From positions 186,001 through 250,000 of the forward strand of contig NZ_BMSA01000012.1 in assembly GCF_014648915.1 (NCBI RefSeq): 64,000 nt of DNA, in the 5' to 3' direction. The first letter of the stretch is position 1, and each line of letters opens with the position of its first letter. Source of the stretch: Streptomyces phaeofaciens (GTDB lineage Bacteria; Actinomycetota; Actinomycetes; Streptomycetales; Streptomycetaceae). Below the pieces are notes generated by a model. The model did not search any database. It was not told where the DNA came from and was given only the letters and a program-made list of their open reading frames with translations. A program made the translations under genes and the position numbers. Shown piece after piece: positions 1 to 8,555 of the stretch.

Positions 1-3
1 CAT

Positions 4-891
4 ATGCGCGAGAATGGCCCGGTGACCTCAGCGACTCGACAGCCCGAGACCCCGGCCGCCGCTCTCCCGCCCCGCTTGATCGCCACCGATCTCGACGGCA
101 CTCTGCTGCGCGACGACAAGTCCGTCTCACCCCGCACGGTCGCCGCCCTCGCCGCCGCCGAGGAGGCGGGCATCGAGGTCTTCTTCGTCACCGGCCGCCC
201 GGCCCGCTGGATGGACGTGGTCAGCGACCACGTCCACGGGCACGGACTGGCGATCTGCGGCAACGGCGCCGCCGTGGTCGACCTCCACGGCGGCCCCGGC
301 ACCCACCGGTTCGTCAAGGTGCGCGAACTGGAGCGGGAGAACGCGCTGGACGCCGTACGGCTGCTGCGTGACGCGGCGCCGGGGACCATGTACGCCGTCG
401 AGCAGACCTACGGCTTCTACCAGGAGCCGGAGTACCCCAAGATGCACATGGAGATCCCCGACTCCCTCGCGCCGGCCGAGGAACTGCTGGCGCCGGACGC
501 CCCCGGGGCCGGTGAACCGGTGCTGAAGATCCTCGCCTTCCACCCCACGATCGACCCCGACGCCTTTCTCACCCTGGCCCGGCTGGCCATCGGCGACCGG
601 GCCAACGTCACCCGCTCCAGCCCCAGCGCCCTGCTGGAGATCAGCGGTCCCGATGTCTCCAAGGCCAGCACGCTCGCCCTGTGCTGCGCCGAGCGGGGCA
701 TCTCGCACGAGCAGGTCGTCGCCTTCGGGGACATGCCCAACGACGTCGAGATGCTGACCTGGGCGGGCCGGTCGTACGCGATGGGCAACGCCCATCCGGA
801 CGTCATCGCGGCGGCCTCCGGCCGAACGGTCGCCAACAACGAGGACGGCGTGGCCGTCGTCATCGAGCAGCTGCTCACCGAGCACGCTTAG
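4..891 (+). CDS. HAD-superfamily Cof-type phosphatase
   Basis: Cytoplasmic HAD hydrolase of the Cof/YidA type, which dephosphorylates small sugar phosphates or nucleotides; the substrate cannot be read from sequence. Motif I is DLDGTLL near residue 29, with the nucleophile and general-acid Asp. A Thr in VTGR (motif II) follows near residue 60, and motif IV is GDMPNDVEML near residue 242. The C2 cap lies between motifs II and IV. Length (295 aa) is normal for the family. The ATG at 4 is almost at the window edge; a GTG at 22 is an equally possible start, and the true start could lie outside the window. The next gene is convergent. Confidence 0.85.
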   Translation: MRENGPVTSATRQPETPAAALPPRLIATDLDGTLLRDDKSVSPRTVAALAAAEEAGIEVFFVTGRPARWMDVVSDHVHGHGLAICGNGAAVVDLHGGPGTHRFVKVRELERENALDAVRLLRDAAPGTMYAVEQTYGFYQEPEYPKMHMEIPDSLAPAEELLAPDAPGAGEPVLKILAFHPTIDPDAFLTLARLAIGDRANVTRSSPSALLEISGPDVSKASTLALCCAERGISHEQVVAFGDMPNDVEMLTWAGRSYAMGNAHPDVIAAASGRTVANNEDGVAVVIEQLLTEHA

Positions 892-1006
892 AGGACGTCG
901 CGAGCCCTCGAAGATCGGGCAGACGCCCCCTGGAACCGGTGGGACGGATCGGGTCGCAGCGCGGTGACGGCGCCGGAGCACAGACCCTGGCCGCCCCGGC
1001 CCTCGG

Positions 1007-2080
1007 CTAGCCAAGGGTCACGCCGCGTTGGGCCAGCCACTTCACCGGGTCCACCGCCGAGCCCGCCTCCGGGGTGACCCGCGCCTCGAAGTGCAGATGC
1101 GGGCCGGTGGAGTTGCCCGAGGTGCCGGACTGGCCGATCCACTGCCCCGGGGTCACGCTGTCGCCCTGGTCGACGGCGACGGCCGCGAGATGGGCGTACT
1201 GCGTGTAGTAGCCGTCGTCGTGCCGGAGCACGATCCCGATGCCGAACGAACCGCCGCACGACACCCGCACCACCCGCCCCGCGCCGACCGCCCGCACGGG
1301 CGTCCCGATCGGCACCGCGAAGTCCTGCCCGGTGTGCCGGTTCGCCCAGCGCGTCCCATCCCTGCCGAAGCCCGCGGAGAGGGTGTACGTCTCGACCGGT
1401 GCGACCCAGGCCTGCGAGGAGTCCCGCTCCGGCTGGTCGAGCCGCACGGCACCGCGGCATGCGCCCGCCGCGACCGAGGCGTCCGCCCGGCCCTGCAACT
1501 CCCACCGCGCCTGTTCGAGCTTGTCCTCGATGTCCTTCTTCACGCCGGCAAGCTCGGTGCGGCGCCGCTCCACCGCCTTCCAGGCCGCCTTGGCCCTGCC
1601 CTCGGCCGCGGCCAGCCGCGCCGCGGCCCGCCGGCTCGTGCCGATCGCGTGGTCGAGGGCGACATTCGCCCGGGAGAAGGCGTGCTGGCCGCGCATCAGC
1701 TCGTCCGGGCCGTCCGCCAGAAGGATCTGCGCGGCCAACGGCACACCGCCCCCGTCGCGGTACTGGGCACGGGCGATCCGGCCCAGGTCGTCGCGGAGCC
1801 CGGCCAGCTCCCGCCGCTCCCGGCCGAGCAACTCCTCCTGCTTCCGGGCCCGCCCCTGCGCGGCCTGCGCGGCACGCCGCCCCGCCTCGTACCGCCGAGT
1901 GGCCACGGCCGCGTCCTCGTACAACCGCGCCACCCGCGTGCTGAGCCCCGCGTCGGCCGCCGGACCATCGCCGTACTCGCCGCCGTACTCGCCGTCGGCG
2001 GCCGTCGACCGGGCCGCCAGCACGGCGGCCGCACACAGCATGACCAGAACGAGCTTGGGGTGACGGCGAAGTGAGCGCAT
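1007..2080 (-). CDS. Secreted M23 (LytM-type) metallopeptidase with coiled coil
   Basis: Predicted exported peptidoglycan endopeptidase or an EnvC/NlpD-like amidase activator. An N-terminal signal-like segment (MRSLRRHPK, then a hydrophobic run) is followed by an Ala/Arg/Glu-rich coiled coil at about residues 45-210. The C-terminal M23 domain carries HTGQDF (first zinc ligands) and HLHFE (last ligand), so the zinc site looks intact. The ATG at 2080 is preferred over upstream ATG 2143 because it puts the signal peptide at the N-terminus; no strong ribosome binding site precedes either. It is convergent with the HAD gene and lies downstream of cydCD on the same strand. Confidence 0.87.
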   Translation of the reverse strand: MRSLRRHPKLVLVMLCAAAVLAARSTAADGEYGGEYGDGPAADAGLSTRVARLYEDAAVATRRYEAGRRAAQAAQGRARKQEELLGRERRELAGLRDDLGRIARAQYRDGGGVPLAAQILLADGPDELMRGQHAFSRANVALDHAIGTSRRAAARLAAAEGRAKAAWKAVERRRTELAGVKKDIEDKLEQARWELQGRADASVAAGACRGAVRLDQPERDSSQAWVAPVETYTLSAGFGRDGTRWANRHTGQDFAVPIGTPVRAVGAGRVVRVSCGGSFGIGIVLRHDDGYYTQYAHLAAVAVDQGDSVTPGQWIGQSGTSGNSTGPHLHFEARVTPEAGSAVDPVKWLAQRGVTLG

Positions 2081-2184
2081 GTCAGCGATCGTGACCCGGC
2101 CACCCGGCCCCGGTCCTGTTCTGGTCGTACGCCCGGGGGACACCTCGCCCCCGATGGCCCATTACCGCGGCCGGCGCGTTTGAC

Positions 2185-5100
2185 TCAGCGTGCCGCCACC
2201 AACAGCTCCGTCGCCGCCTCCCGCTCGACCATCGCGCGCAACGGTCCCTCCACGGACGCCAGTTCCGCGTAGGGGCCGCGCTGCACGATCCGGCCCGCGT
2301 CCAGCACGACCACCTCGTCCACCGCCTCCAGGCCGGCCAGCCGGTGGGTGATCAGCAGCGTCGTACGGCCCTCCGTGGCGGCCAGCAGGTCCGCGGTCAA
2401 CGCGTCGGCGGTGGGCAGGTCGAGGTGCTCGGCGGGCTCGTCGAGGACCAGGACGGGGAAGTCGGCGAGCAGTGCGCGGGCCAGCGCGAGCCGCTGGCGC
2501 TGGCCGCCGGAGAGCCGGGCCCCGTGCTCGCCGACGAGCGTGTCGAGCCCCTCGGGCAGCCCGTCGGCCCACTCCAGCAGCCGGGCCCGGGACAGCACGT
2601 CCCGCAGCTCGTCCTCGCCCGCCCCCTTCCTGGCCAGCAGCAGGTTCTCGCGCACCGAGCTGTCGAAGAGGTGCGCGTCCTGCGCACAGAGCCCGACGAG
2701 CCGGCGTACGTCGTCGCCGTCCAGGGTGTGCGCGTCCGCGCCGCCCAGCGTGTACGTGCCGGCGTCCGCGTCCAGGAAGCGCAGCAGCACCTGCGCCAGG
2801 GTCGTCTTGCCGGAGCCGGACGGTCCCACGACGGCGATCCGGCGCCCCTGCGTCAGGGTGAGGTCGACCCCGGCCAGCGCGTCCCGCTCCTGTCCGGCGT
2901 GCCGGGCGGTCAGCCCCTCGACGACGAGCGGGAACGGAGCGTCGGGCGCCTGCGCGGGCCGCTCCGGCTCGCGCACCGGCTCGGGGGAGTCCAGGACCTC
3001 GTAGACCCGCTCGGCGCTCCGGTGGACCCGCTGACGGTGGCGCACCGCCAGCGGAAGCCCCAGGACGGCCTCGAAGGCGGCCAGCGGGGTGAGGACGACG
3101 ACGGCCGCCGTCACCCCGCTCAGCCGTCCGTCGGCGACCGCCTGGGCGCCCACGAGGGCGGAGGCGGCGACGGTCAGCCCGGACACCAGCGCGGTCAGGC
3201 CGTCGCCGAGCGCGGTGGCGGTGGCGGCCCGCGAGGCGATCCGGGTGAGCACGGTGTCCGCCGCCCGCACCTCGGCCGTTCGCGCGGGCAGCGCCCCGGC
3301 GACGGTCAGCTCGGCGGTGCCGCTGAGCAGGTCGGCGGTACGGGTGGCCAGCACGCCTCGGGCGGGGGCGAGCCGGTGCTCGGCCCGGCGCGCCACGGCG
3401 CCGGTGACCAGCGGGACACCCACCCCGGCCGCCAGCAGCCCGGCGGCGAGCACGGCGCCGGCCTCGGGCAGCAGCCAGGCCGTGAAGGCGACCGAACCGG
3501 CCGAGACGACGACGGCGGCACCGGCGGGCAGCAGCCAGCGCAGCCAGTAGTCCTGGAGCGTGTCCACGTCGGCGACCAGCCGCGACAGCAGATCGCCGCG
3601 GCGGGTCCTGCGCAGCCCGGCCGGCGCCAGCCGCTCCAGCCGCCGGAAGACGGCGACCCGGGTGTCGGCCAGCATCCGCAGCACGGCGTCGTGCGACACC
3701 AGCCGCTCGGCGTACCGGAACACGGCCCGCCCGATACCGAAGGCGCGTGTCGCCGTCACGGCGACCATCAGGTACAGCACCGGCGGCTGCTGCGAGGCAC
3801 GCGAGATCAGCCACCCGGAGGTGGCCATCAGCCCGACGGCGCTGCCCAGGGCGAGGCTGCCCAGCAGCAGCGCGAGGACGAGCCGGCCACGCCGGGCACC
3901 GGCCATGGCGCGGACCCGGGCGAGGACTCCGCCGGCGGTCGCTCCGGCCGGTTCCTCGGGTGCGCCCGCGGCGGCGTCCACGGGCGCGGTCTCCTCCAGC
4001 GCGGCGGGGGCCGTCCTCGGCACGGTCTCCACGGGCCGGTGCGATTCGGCGTCGGCCAGTCGCACCACCCGGTCCGCGACACCGAGCAGGGCCGGCCGGT
4101 GCACCACGAGCAGTACCGTGCGCCCGGCCGCAAGCCGCCGGACGGCCTCGACGACCTCCGCCTCGGTCTCTCCGTCGAGCGCCGCCGTCGGCTCGTCCAG
4201 CAGCAGCACGGGCCGGTCCGCGAGGAACGCCCGGGCCAGCGCGAGCCGCTGCCGCTGGCCGGCGGACAGCCCCGTCCCGTCCTCGCCCAGCACGGTCCCG
4301 AGCCCCTCGGGCAGCGCCTCCACGAACGTCAGCGCCCCCGCGTCCGCCAGCGCCTCCCGGACGGCCACGTCGTCGGCGTCGGGGCGCGCCAGGCGTACGT
4401 TCTCGGCGATCGTCCCGGCGTACAGGTGCGGCCGCTGCGGCACCCAGGCGATCCGTGACCGCCACTGCTCCAGGTCGGCGACCGCCAGGTCGACTCCCCC
4501 GGCCCGTACCCGGCCCTCGGTGGGCCGTACGAAGCCCAGCAGGGTGTTCAGCAGGGTCGACTTGCCCGCGCCGCTCGGGCCGACGAGCGCGACGGTCTCC
4601 CCCGGTTCCACGGTGAAGGACGCGTCCGAGACGGCGTCGGCGGAGCGCCCGGGGTAGCGGACCGTCACGCCCTCGAAGGCCAGGGCGCCCTCCGGCACCC
4701 GGGTGGTCCCCGGCGCCGGTACCGGTGTCTCCAGGACGGCGAAGATCTCCTCTGCGGCGGCGAGACCCTCGGCGGCCGCGTGGTACTGCGTGCCGACCTG
4801 CCGCAGCGGCAGATACGCCTCGGGCGCGAGCACCAGGATGACCAGGCCGATGTAGAGGTCCATGTCGCCGTGCACCAGCCGCATGCCGATCGTCACGGCG
4901 ACCAGGGCCACCGAGAGCGTGGAGAGCAGCTCCAGCGCGAACGACGAGAGGAAGGCGATCCGCAGCGTCCGCATGGTCGCCCGGCGGTACTCACCGGTGA
5001 TGCTCCGGATCGACTCGGCCTGCGCCTTGGCCCGCCCGAAGACCTTCAGGGTGGGCAGTCCGGCGACGACGTCCAGGAAGTGCCCGGACAGCCGGGACAG

Positions 5101-5685
5101 CAGCCGCCACTGCCGGTCCATGCGCGACTGCGTGGCCCAGCCGATCAGCACCATGAAGACCGGGATCAGCGGCAGGGTGCAGACGATGATCGCGGCGGAC
5201 ACCCAGTCCTCGGTCACGATCCGCGCCAGCACCGCCACCGGCACGACCACCGCGAGCCCCAGCTGGGGGAGGTAACGCGAGAAGTAGTCGTCGAGGGCGT
5301 CCACGCCGCGGGTGGCGAGGGCGACCAGTGACCCGGTCCGCTGCCCGCTCAGCCACCCGGGCCCCAGCTCCGCCGCACGCTCCAGCAGCCGGCCGCGCAA
5401 CTCCGACTTCACCGCCGCGCTCGCGCGGTGCGCGGCCAGCTCGGTGAGCCAGGAGACCACGGCCCGGCCTATCGCCACGGCCACCAGGAGCAGCAGGGGG
5501 GTACGGAGTTCGGAGACCGACATCCCGTGCTGGAAGGCGCCGACCACCGCCTCGGCGATGAGCATCGCCTGGGCGATGACCAACCCCGCCCCGACGGCCC
5601 CGAGACCGACGACCGCCAGGAGGAACAGGCGGGTGGCCCGGGCGTAGCGGAGGAGACGCGGATCGATCGGTTTCACGTGAAACAT
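2185..5685 (-). CDS. cydCD: CydCD fusion: heterodimeric ABC exporter needed for cytochrome bd assembly
   Basis: The 1166-residue protein carries two complete ABC half-transporters in one chain, as usual in actinobacteria; CydC and CydD are separate in E. coli. The first half has six membrane helices, Walker A GPSGAGKST near residue 370 and signature LSAGQRQR. The second half has Walker A GPSGSGKTT near residue 957, signature LSGGQRQR and the following LVLDEP Walker B. The family exports glutathione/cysteine or moves haem so that the bd oxidase can mature. The ATG lies inside a parS palindrome (5669-5684), which therefore encodes the first residues MFHVKP. It is the last gene of the cydA-cydB-cydCD operon. 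No good ribosome binding site is seen beside the parS. Confidence 0.95.
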   Translation of the reverse strand: MFHVKPIDPRLLRYARATRLFLLAVVGLGAVGAGLVIAQAMLIAEAVVGAFQHGMSVSELRTPLLLLVAVAIGRAVVSWLTELAAHRASAAVKSELRGRLLERAAELGPGWLSGQRTGSLVALATRGVDALDDYFSRYLPQLGLAVVVPVAVLARIVTEDWVSAAIIVCTLPLIPVFMVLIGWATQSRMDRQWRLLSRLSGHFLDVVAGLPTLKVFGRAKAQAESIRSITGEYRRATMRTLRIAFLSSFALELLSTLSVALVAVTIGMRLVHGDMDLYIGLVILVLAPEAYLPLRQVGTQYHAAAEGLAAAEEIFAVLETPVPAPGTTRVPEGALAFEGVTVRYPGRSADAVSDASFTVEPGETVALVGPSGAGKSTLLNTLLGFVRPTEGRVRAGGVDLAVADLEQWRSRIAWVPQRPHLYAGTIAENVRLARPDADDVAVREALADAGALTFVEALPEGLGTVLGEDGTGLSAGQRQRLALARAFLADRPVLLLDEPTAALDGETEAEVVEAVRRLAAGRTVLLVVHRPALLGVADRVVRLADAESHRPVETVPRTAPAALEETAPVDAAAGAPEEPAGATAGGVLARVRAMAGARRGRLVLALLLGSLALGSAVGLMATSGWLISRASQQPPVLYLMVAVTATRAFGIGRAVFRYAERLVSHDAVLRMLADTRVAVFRRLERLAPAGLRRTRRGDLLSRLVADVDTLQDYWLRWLLPAGAAVVVSAGSVAFTAWLLPEAGAVLAAGLLAAGVGVPLVTGAVARRAEHRLAPARGVLATRTADLLSGTAELTVAGALPARTAEVRAADTVLTRIASRAATATALGDGLTALVSGLTVAASALVGAQAVADGRLSGVTAAVVVLTPLAAFEAVLGLPLAVRHRQRVHRSAERVYEVLDSPEPVREPERPAQAPDAPFPLVVEGLTARHAGQERDALAGVDLTLTQGRRIAVVGPSGSGKTTLAQVLLRFLDADAGTYTLGGADAHTLDGDDVRRLVGLCAQDAHLFDSSVRENLLLARKGAGEDELRDVLSRARLLEWADGLPEGLDTLVGEHGARLSGGQRQRLALARALLADFPVLVLDEPAEHLDLPTADALTADLLAATEGRTTLLITHRLAGLEAVDEVVVLDAGRIVQRGPYAELASVEGPLRAMVEREAATELLVAAR
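5669..5684. other. parS site 1 (overlaps cydCD start codon)
   Basis: GGTTTCACGTGAAACA, one base from the 16-bp ParB-binding consensus TGTTTCACGTGAAACA; the central 14 bp are a perfect palindrome. On the minus strand it covers codons 1-6 of cydCD. Confidence 0.9.
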
Positions 5686-5727
5686 GCCCTTCGGTCCGGG
5701 GAGGGGGCCTCAGGTGAAAGCATGACG

Positions 5728-5743
5728 CGTTTCACGTGAAACC
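5728..5743. other. parS site 2 (cydB-cydCD gap)
   Basis: CGTTTCACGTGAAACC; the inner 14 bp match the ParB-binding consensus perfectly. It lies in the 93-bp gap between cydB and cydCD, 59 bp centre-to-centre from parS site 1, so the pair sits inside a transcribed operon. Confidence 0.9.
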
Positions 5744-5778
5744 TCACGGAGCACCGTGAATTCCCCTCCCCCTCGGAC

Positions 5779-6783
5779 TCAGTGAGCGGCGTCGGCGATG
5801 TGATGCGTGCCGATCCGCTTGCGGAACACCCAGTAGGTCCAGCCCTGGTAGAGCATCACGACCGGTGTGGCGATCACCGCGCACCAGGTCATGATCTTCA
5901 GGGTGTAGGGGCTCGACGAGGCGTTGGTCACCGTGAGGCTCCAGCTCTCGTTGAGCGAGGACGGCATGACGTTCGGAAAGAGCGTCAGGAAGAGCATCGC
6001 CACGGCGGCCACGATGGTGGCGCCGGAGAACGCGAACGCCCAGCCCTCACGCCCCGCCTGGTTGGCCACCAGGGCCGCGACCAGGGCGGCGACCGCCACG
6101 ACCAGCGCGACCAGGCTCTGGCCGTCACCGTTGTCGACCTGGGTCCAGAGCAGGAAGACCAGCGCGCACACGGCGGCCACCAGGCCGACCTGGAGCGCCA
6201 GCTTCCGCGCCCGTTCCCGGATCTCACCGACGGTCTTGAGGGCCGTGAACACCGCACCGTGGAAGGTGAACAGCGTCAGCGTCACCAGCCCGCCGAGCAG
6301 GGCGTACGGGTTGAGCAGGTCCCAGAAGCCGCCGACGTACTCGAAGTTCTGGTCGATCTTCACGCCTCGCACGATGTTGCCGAAGGCCACACCCCAGAGG
6401 AAGGCGGGAAGGAGCGAGGTCCAGAAGATCGCGGTCTCCCAGTTGCGCTGCCAGTTCTCCTCGGGCCGCTTGGCCCGGTACTCGAAGGCGACGCCTCGCA
6501 CGATCAGGCAGACCAGGATGAACAGCAGCGGCAGGTAGAAGCCGGAGAAGAGGGTGGCGTACCACTCGGGGAAGGCGGCGAAGGTCGCACCCCCCGCCGT
6601 GAGCAGCCATACCTCGTTGCCGTCCCAGACCGGCCCGATCGTGTTGATCAGCACCCGCTTCTCGGGCCGGTCACGGGCCAGCAGCTTGGTGAGGACACCG
6701 ACCCCGAAGTCGAAGCCCTCCAGGAAGAAGTAGCCGATCCACAGGACGGCGATCAGGACGAACCAGACGTCGTGCAGTTCCAT
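5779..6783 (-). CDS. cydB: Cytochrome bd quinol oxidase subunit II
   Basis: Membrane subunit of the high-affinity terminal oxidase that reduces oxygen with quinol electrons. The 334-residue protein begins MELHDVWFVLIAVLWIGYFFLEGFDFGVG, with the family motif GFDFGVG, and has about nine hydrophobic segments plus the early motif GPVWDGNEVWLL. It starts 20 bp downstream of the cydA stop, consistent with cotranscription. Length is normal for actinobacterial CydB. Confidence 0.96.
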   Translation of the reverse strand: MELHDVWFVLIAVLWIGYFFLEGFDFGVGVLTKLLARDRPEKRVLINTIGPVWDGNEVWLLTAGGATFAAFPEWYATLFSGFYLPLLFILVCLIVRGVAFEYRAKRPEENWQRNWETAIFWTSLLPAFLWGVAFGNIVRGVKIDQNFEYVGGFWDLLNPYALLGGLVTLTLFTFHGAVFTALKTVGEIRERARKLALQVGLVAAVCALVFLLWTQVDNGDGQSLVALVVAVAALVAALVANQAGREGWAFAFSGATIVAAVAMLFLTLFPNVMPSSLNESWSLTVTNASSSPYTLKIMTWCAVIATPVVMLYQGWTYWVFRKRIGTHHIADAAH

Positions 6784-6803
6784 GACTGTGCAGCTCCCTC
6801 GGC

Positions 6804-8312
6804 CTAGTACGAGAAGGCCATCGGCTTGTCGGCGTCACGGGAGTCGCCGCCGATCTTCGTGGGCGGGTTGAGGTCGGCCTCGCTCAGCTCGGGCGGGCCG
6901 GCCTTCACGTACTTCACCAGCAGCTTGACCTCGATGACGGCGAGGATGGCGTACAGGGCCGTGAAGACGATCATCGAGGTGAGGACCTCGGCCTGGGAGA
7001 CACCGGGGGAGACCGCGTCGCGGGTCTGGAGGACGCCGTAGACGACCCAGGGCTGGCGGCCCATCTCGGTGAAGATCCAGCCCCAGGAGTTGGCGATCAG
7101 CGGGAAGCCCAGGGTCCAGATCGCGGCGAGCCAGTACAGGCGGGTGAACTTGGGGCTGAGGGCCTTCTTGCGGAACAGCACCAGGTGCGGCACCTCGTCG
7201 TCACCCACCCGCAGGTGCTGCGGCAGCAGGAACTTCTTCCGGGTCAGCCACAGCCCGGCCAGGCCGAGGGCGAAGGACGTCATGCCGAAGCCGATCATCC
7301 AGCGGAAGCCCCAGTACGCGACGGGGATGTTGGGCCGGTAGTCGCCGGGCCCGAACTGCTCCTGTTCGGCCTTGTTGACGTCGTTGATGCCGGGGACGTA
7401 GGAGCTGAAGTCGTCGTTGGCGAGGAACGACAGCAACCCCGGGATCTCTATGGCGACCTTGTTGTGGCCCTGGTCGACATCGCCGTAGGCGAAGACCGAG
7501 AAGGGCGCGGGCGCCTCGCCGTCCCACAGGGCCTCGGCGGCGGCCATCTTCATCGGCTGCTGCTCGAACATGATCTTGCCGAGGACGTCACCGCTGACCG
7601 CGGTGAGCAGCCCTCCGATGGCGATCGTGACCAGGCCGAGCCGCAGCGAGGTCTTCATCTCCCGGATGTGCTTCTTGCGCAGCAGATGGAAGGCGGAGAT
7701 GCCGACCATGAAGGCGCCGCCGGTGAGGAAGGCCGCGGAGAGGGTGTGGAAGGCCTGGGCCAGCGCGGTGTTCTGGGTGAGCACGTGCCAGAAGTCGGTG
7801 AGCTCGGCCCGGCCCTTCGCCTCGTTGATCCGGTAGCCGACCGGGTGCTGCATCCACGAGTTCGCCGCGAGGATGAAGTAGGCCGACAGGACCGTACCGA
7901 TCGAGACCATCCAGATGCAGGCCAGGTGGATCTTCTTCGGCAGCCTGTCCCAGCCGAAGATCCACAGACCGATGAAGGTGGACTCGAAGAAGAACGCGAT
8001 GAGGGCCTCGAAGGCCAGCGGGGCGCCGAAGACGTCGCCGACGAAGCGCGAGTAGTCGGACCAGTTCATGCCGAACTGGAACTCCTGCACGATGCCGGTG
8101 ACGACACCCATCGCGATGTTGATCAGGAAGAGCTTGCCCCAGAACTTGGTGGCCCTGAGGTACTTCTCCTTCTCCGTGCGCACCCACGCGGTCTGGAGAC
8201 CGGCGGTGAGGGCGGCCAGCGAGATCGTCAGGGGGACGAACAGGAAGTGGTAGACGGTCGTGATGCCGAACTGCCAACGCGCCAGAGTCTCTGGCGCCAA
8301 AGCCAAGTCCAC
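6804..8312 (-). CDS. cydA: Cytochrome bd quinol oxidase subunit I
   Basis: Haem-bearing catalytic subunit (502 aa). Visible family features are His22 in TTVYHFLFVPLT (haem b595 ligand position), FQFGMNW, QHPVGY, the QPMKMAAAEA stretch and GRQPWVVYG near residue 420. The periplasmic Q-loop is the short form typical of Gram-positives. It is the first gene of cydA-cydB-cydCD and lies 84 bp downstream of a perfect Rex operator, so it is expected to be derepressed when the NADH/NAD ratio rises. Confidence 0.97.
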   Translation of the reverse strand: MDLALAPETLARWQFGITTVYHFLFVPLTISLAALTAGLQTAWVRTEKEKYLRATKFWGKLFLINIAMGVVTGIVQEFQFGMNWSDYSRFVGDVFGAPLAFEALIAFFFESTFIGLWIFGWDRLPKKIHLACIWMVSIGTVLSAYFILAANSWMQHPVGYRINEAKGRAELTDFWHVLTQNTALAQAFHTLSAAFLTGGAFMVGISAFHLLRKKHIREMKTSLRLGLVTIAIGGLLTAVSGDVLGKIMFEQQPMKMAAAEALWDGEAPAPFSVFAYGDVDQGHNKVAIEIPGLLSFLANDDFSSYVPGINDVNKAEQEQFGPGDYRPNIPVAYWGFRWMIGFGMTSFALGLAGLWLTRKKFLLPQHLRVGDDEVPHLVLFRKKALSPKFTRLYWLAAIWTLGFPLIANSWGWIFTEMGRQPWVVYGVLQTRDAVSPGVSQAEVLTSMIVFTALYAILAVIEVKLLVKYVKAGPPELSEADLNPPTKIGGDSRDADKPMAFSY

Positions 8313-8395
8313 GTCGTCAGTCTCCTTACGTGCCGTGGTACAGCGGCAGTTTGCCCCTTATGTCACACACATCACTGGAGCAACCGGGACACGCT

Positions 8396-8411
8396 TGTGA
8401 ACGCGTTCACA
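8396..8411. promoter_or_regulatory. Rex operator upstream of cydA
   Basis: TGTGAACGCGTTCACA is a perfect 16-bp palindrome and matches the redox repressor Rex consensus (TTGTGAA-N4-TTCACAA). It is followed at once by a further half site (TTCACAA, 8412-8418), giving a nested arrangement 84 bp upstream of the cydA start. Rex control of cydABCD is established in S. coelicolor. Confidence 0.92.
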
Positions 8412-8506
8412 TTCACAAGCAATTATGACGCACTGATTTTCGACATGCGAAGGGGGGTCCCGCTTACCTGCGGAAACCCCCCTCACCACCGCCTGACCAG
8501 CGGAAA

Positions 8507-8536
8507 CGGGCGCCCACGGCATTCCGTGGGCGCCCG
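8507..8536 (-). terminator. Hairpin terminator of the aminotransferase gene
   Basis: Thirteen-bp perfect stem (CGGGCGCCCACGG and its complement) with a CATT loop, 20 bp downstream of the aminotransferase stop. There is no clear U-run, which is common in Streptomyces. Confidence 0.7.
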
Positions 8537-8555
8537 CCGGCCGACTGCGGCCCCG

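Noticed and set aside
2344..4458. Long open frames on the plus strand opposite cydCD
   Set aside because: They mirror the codon bias of cydCD, have no ribosome binding site, and translate to Gly/Arg/Pro/Gln-rich sequence with no family pattern.
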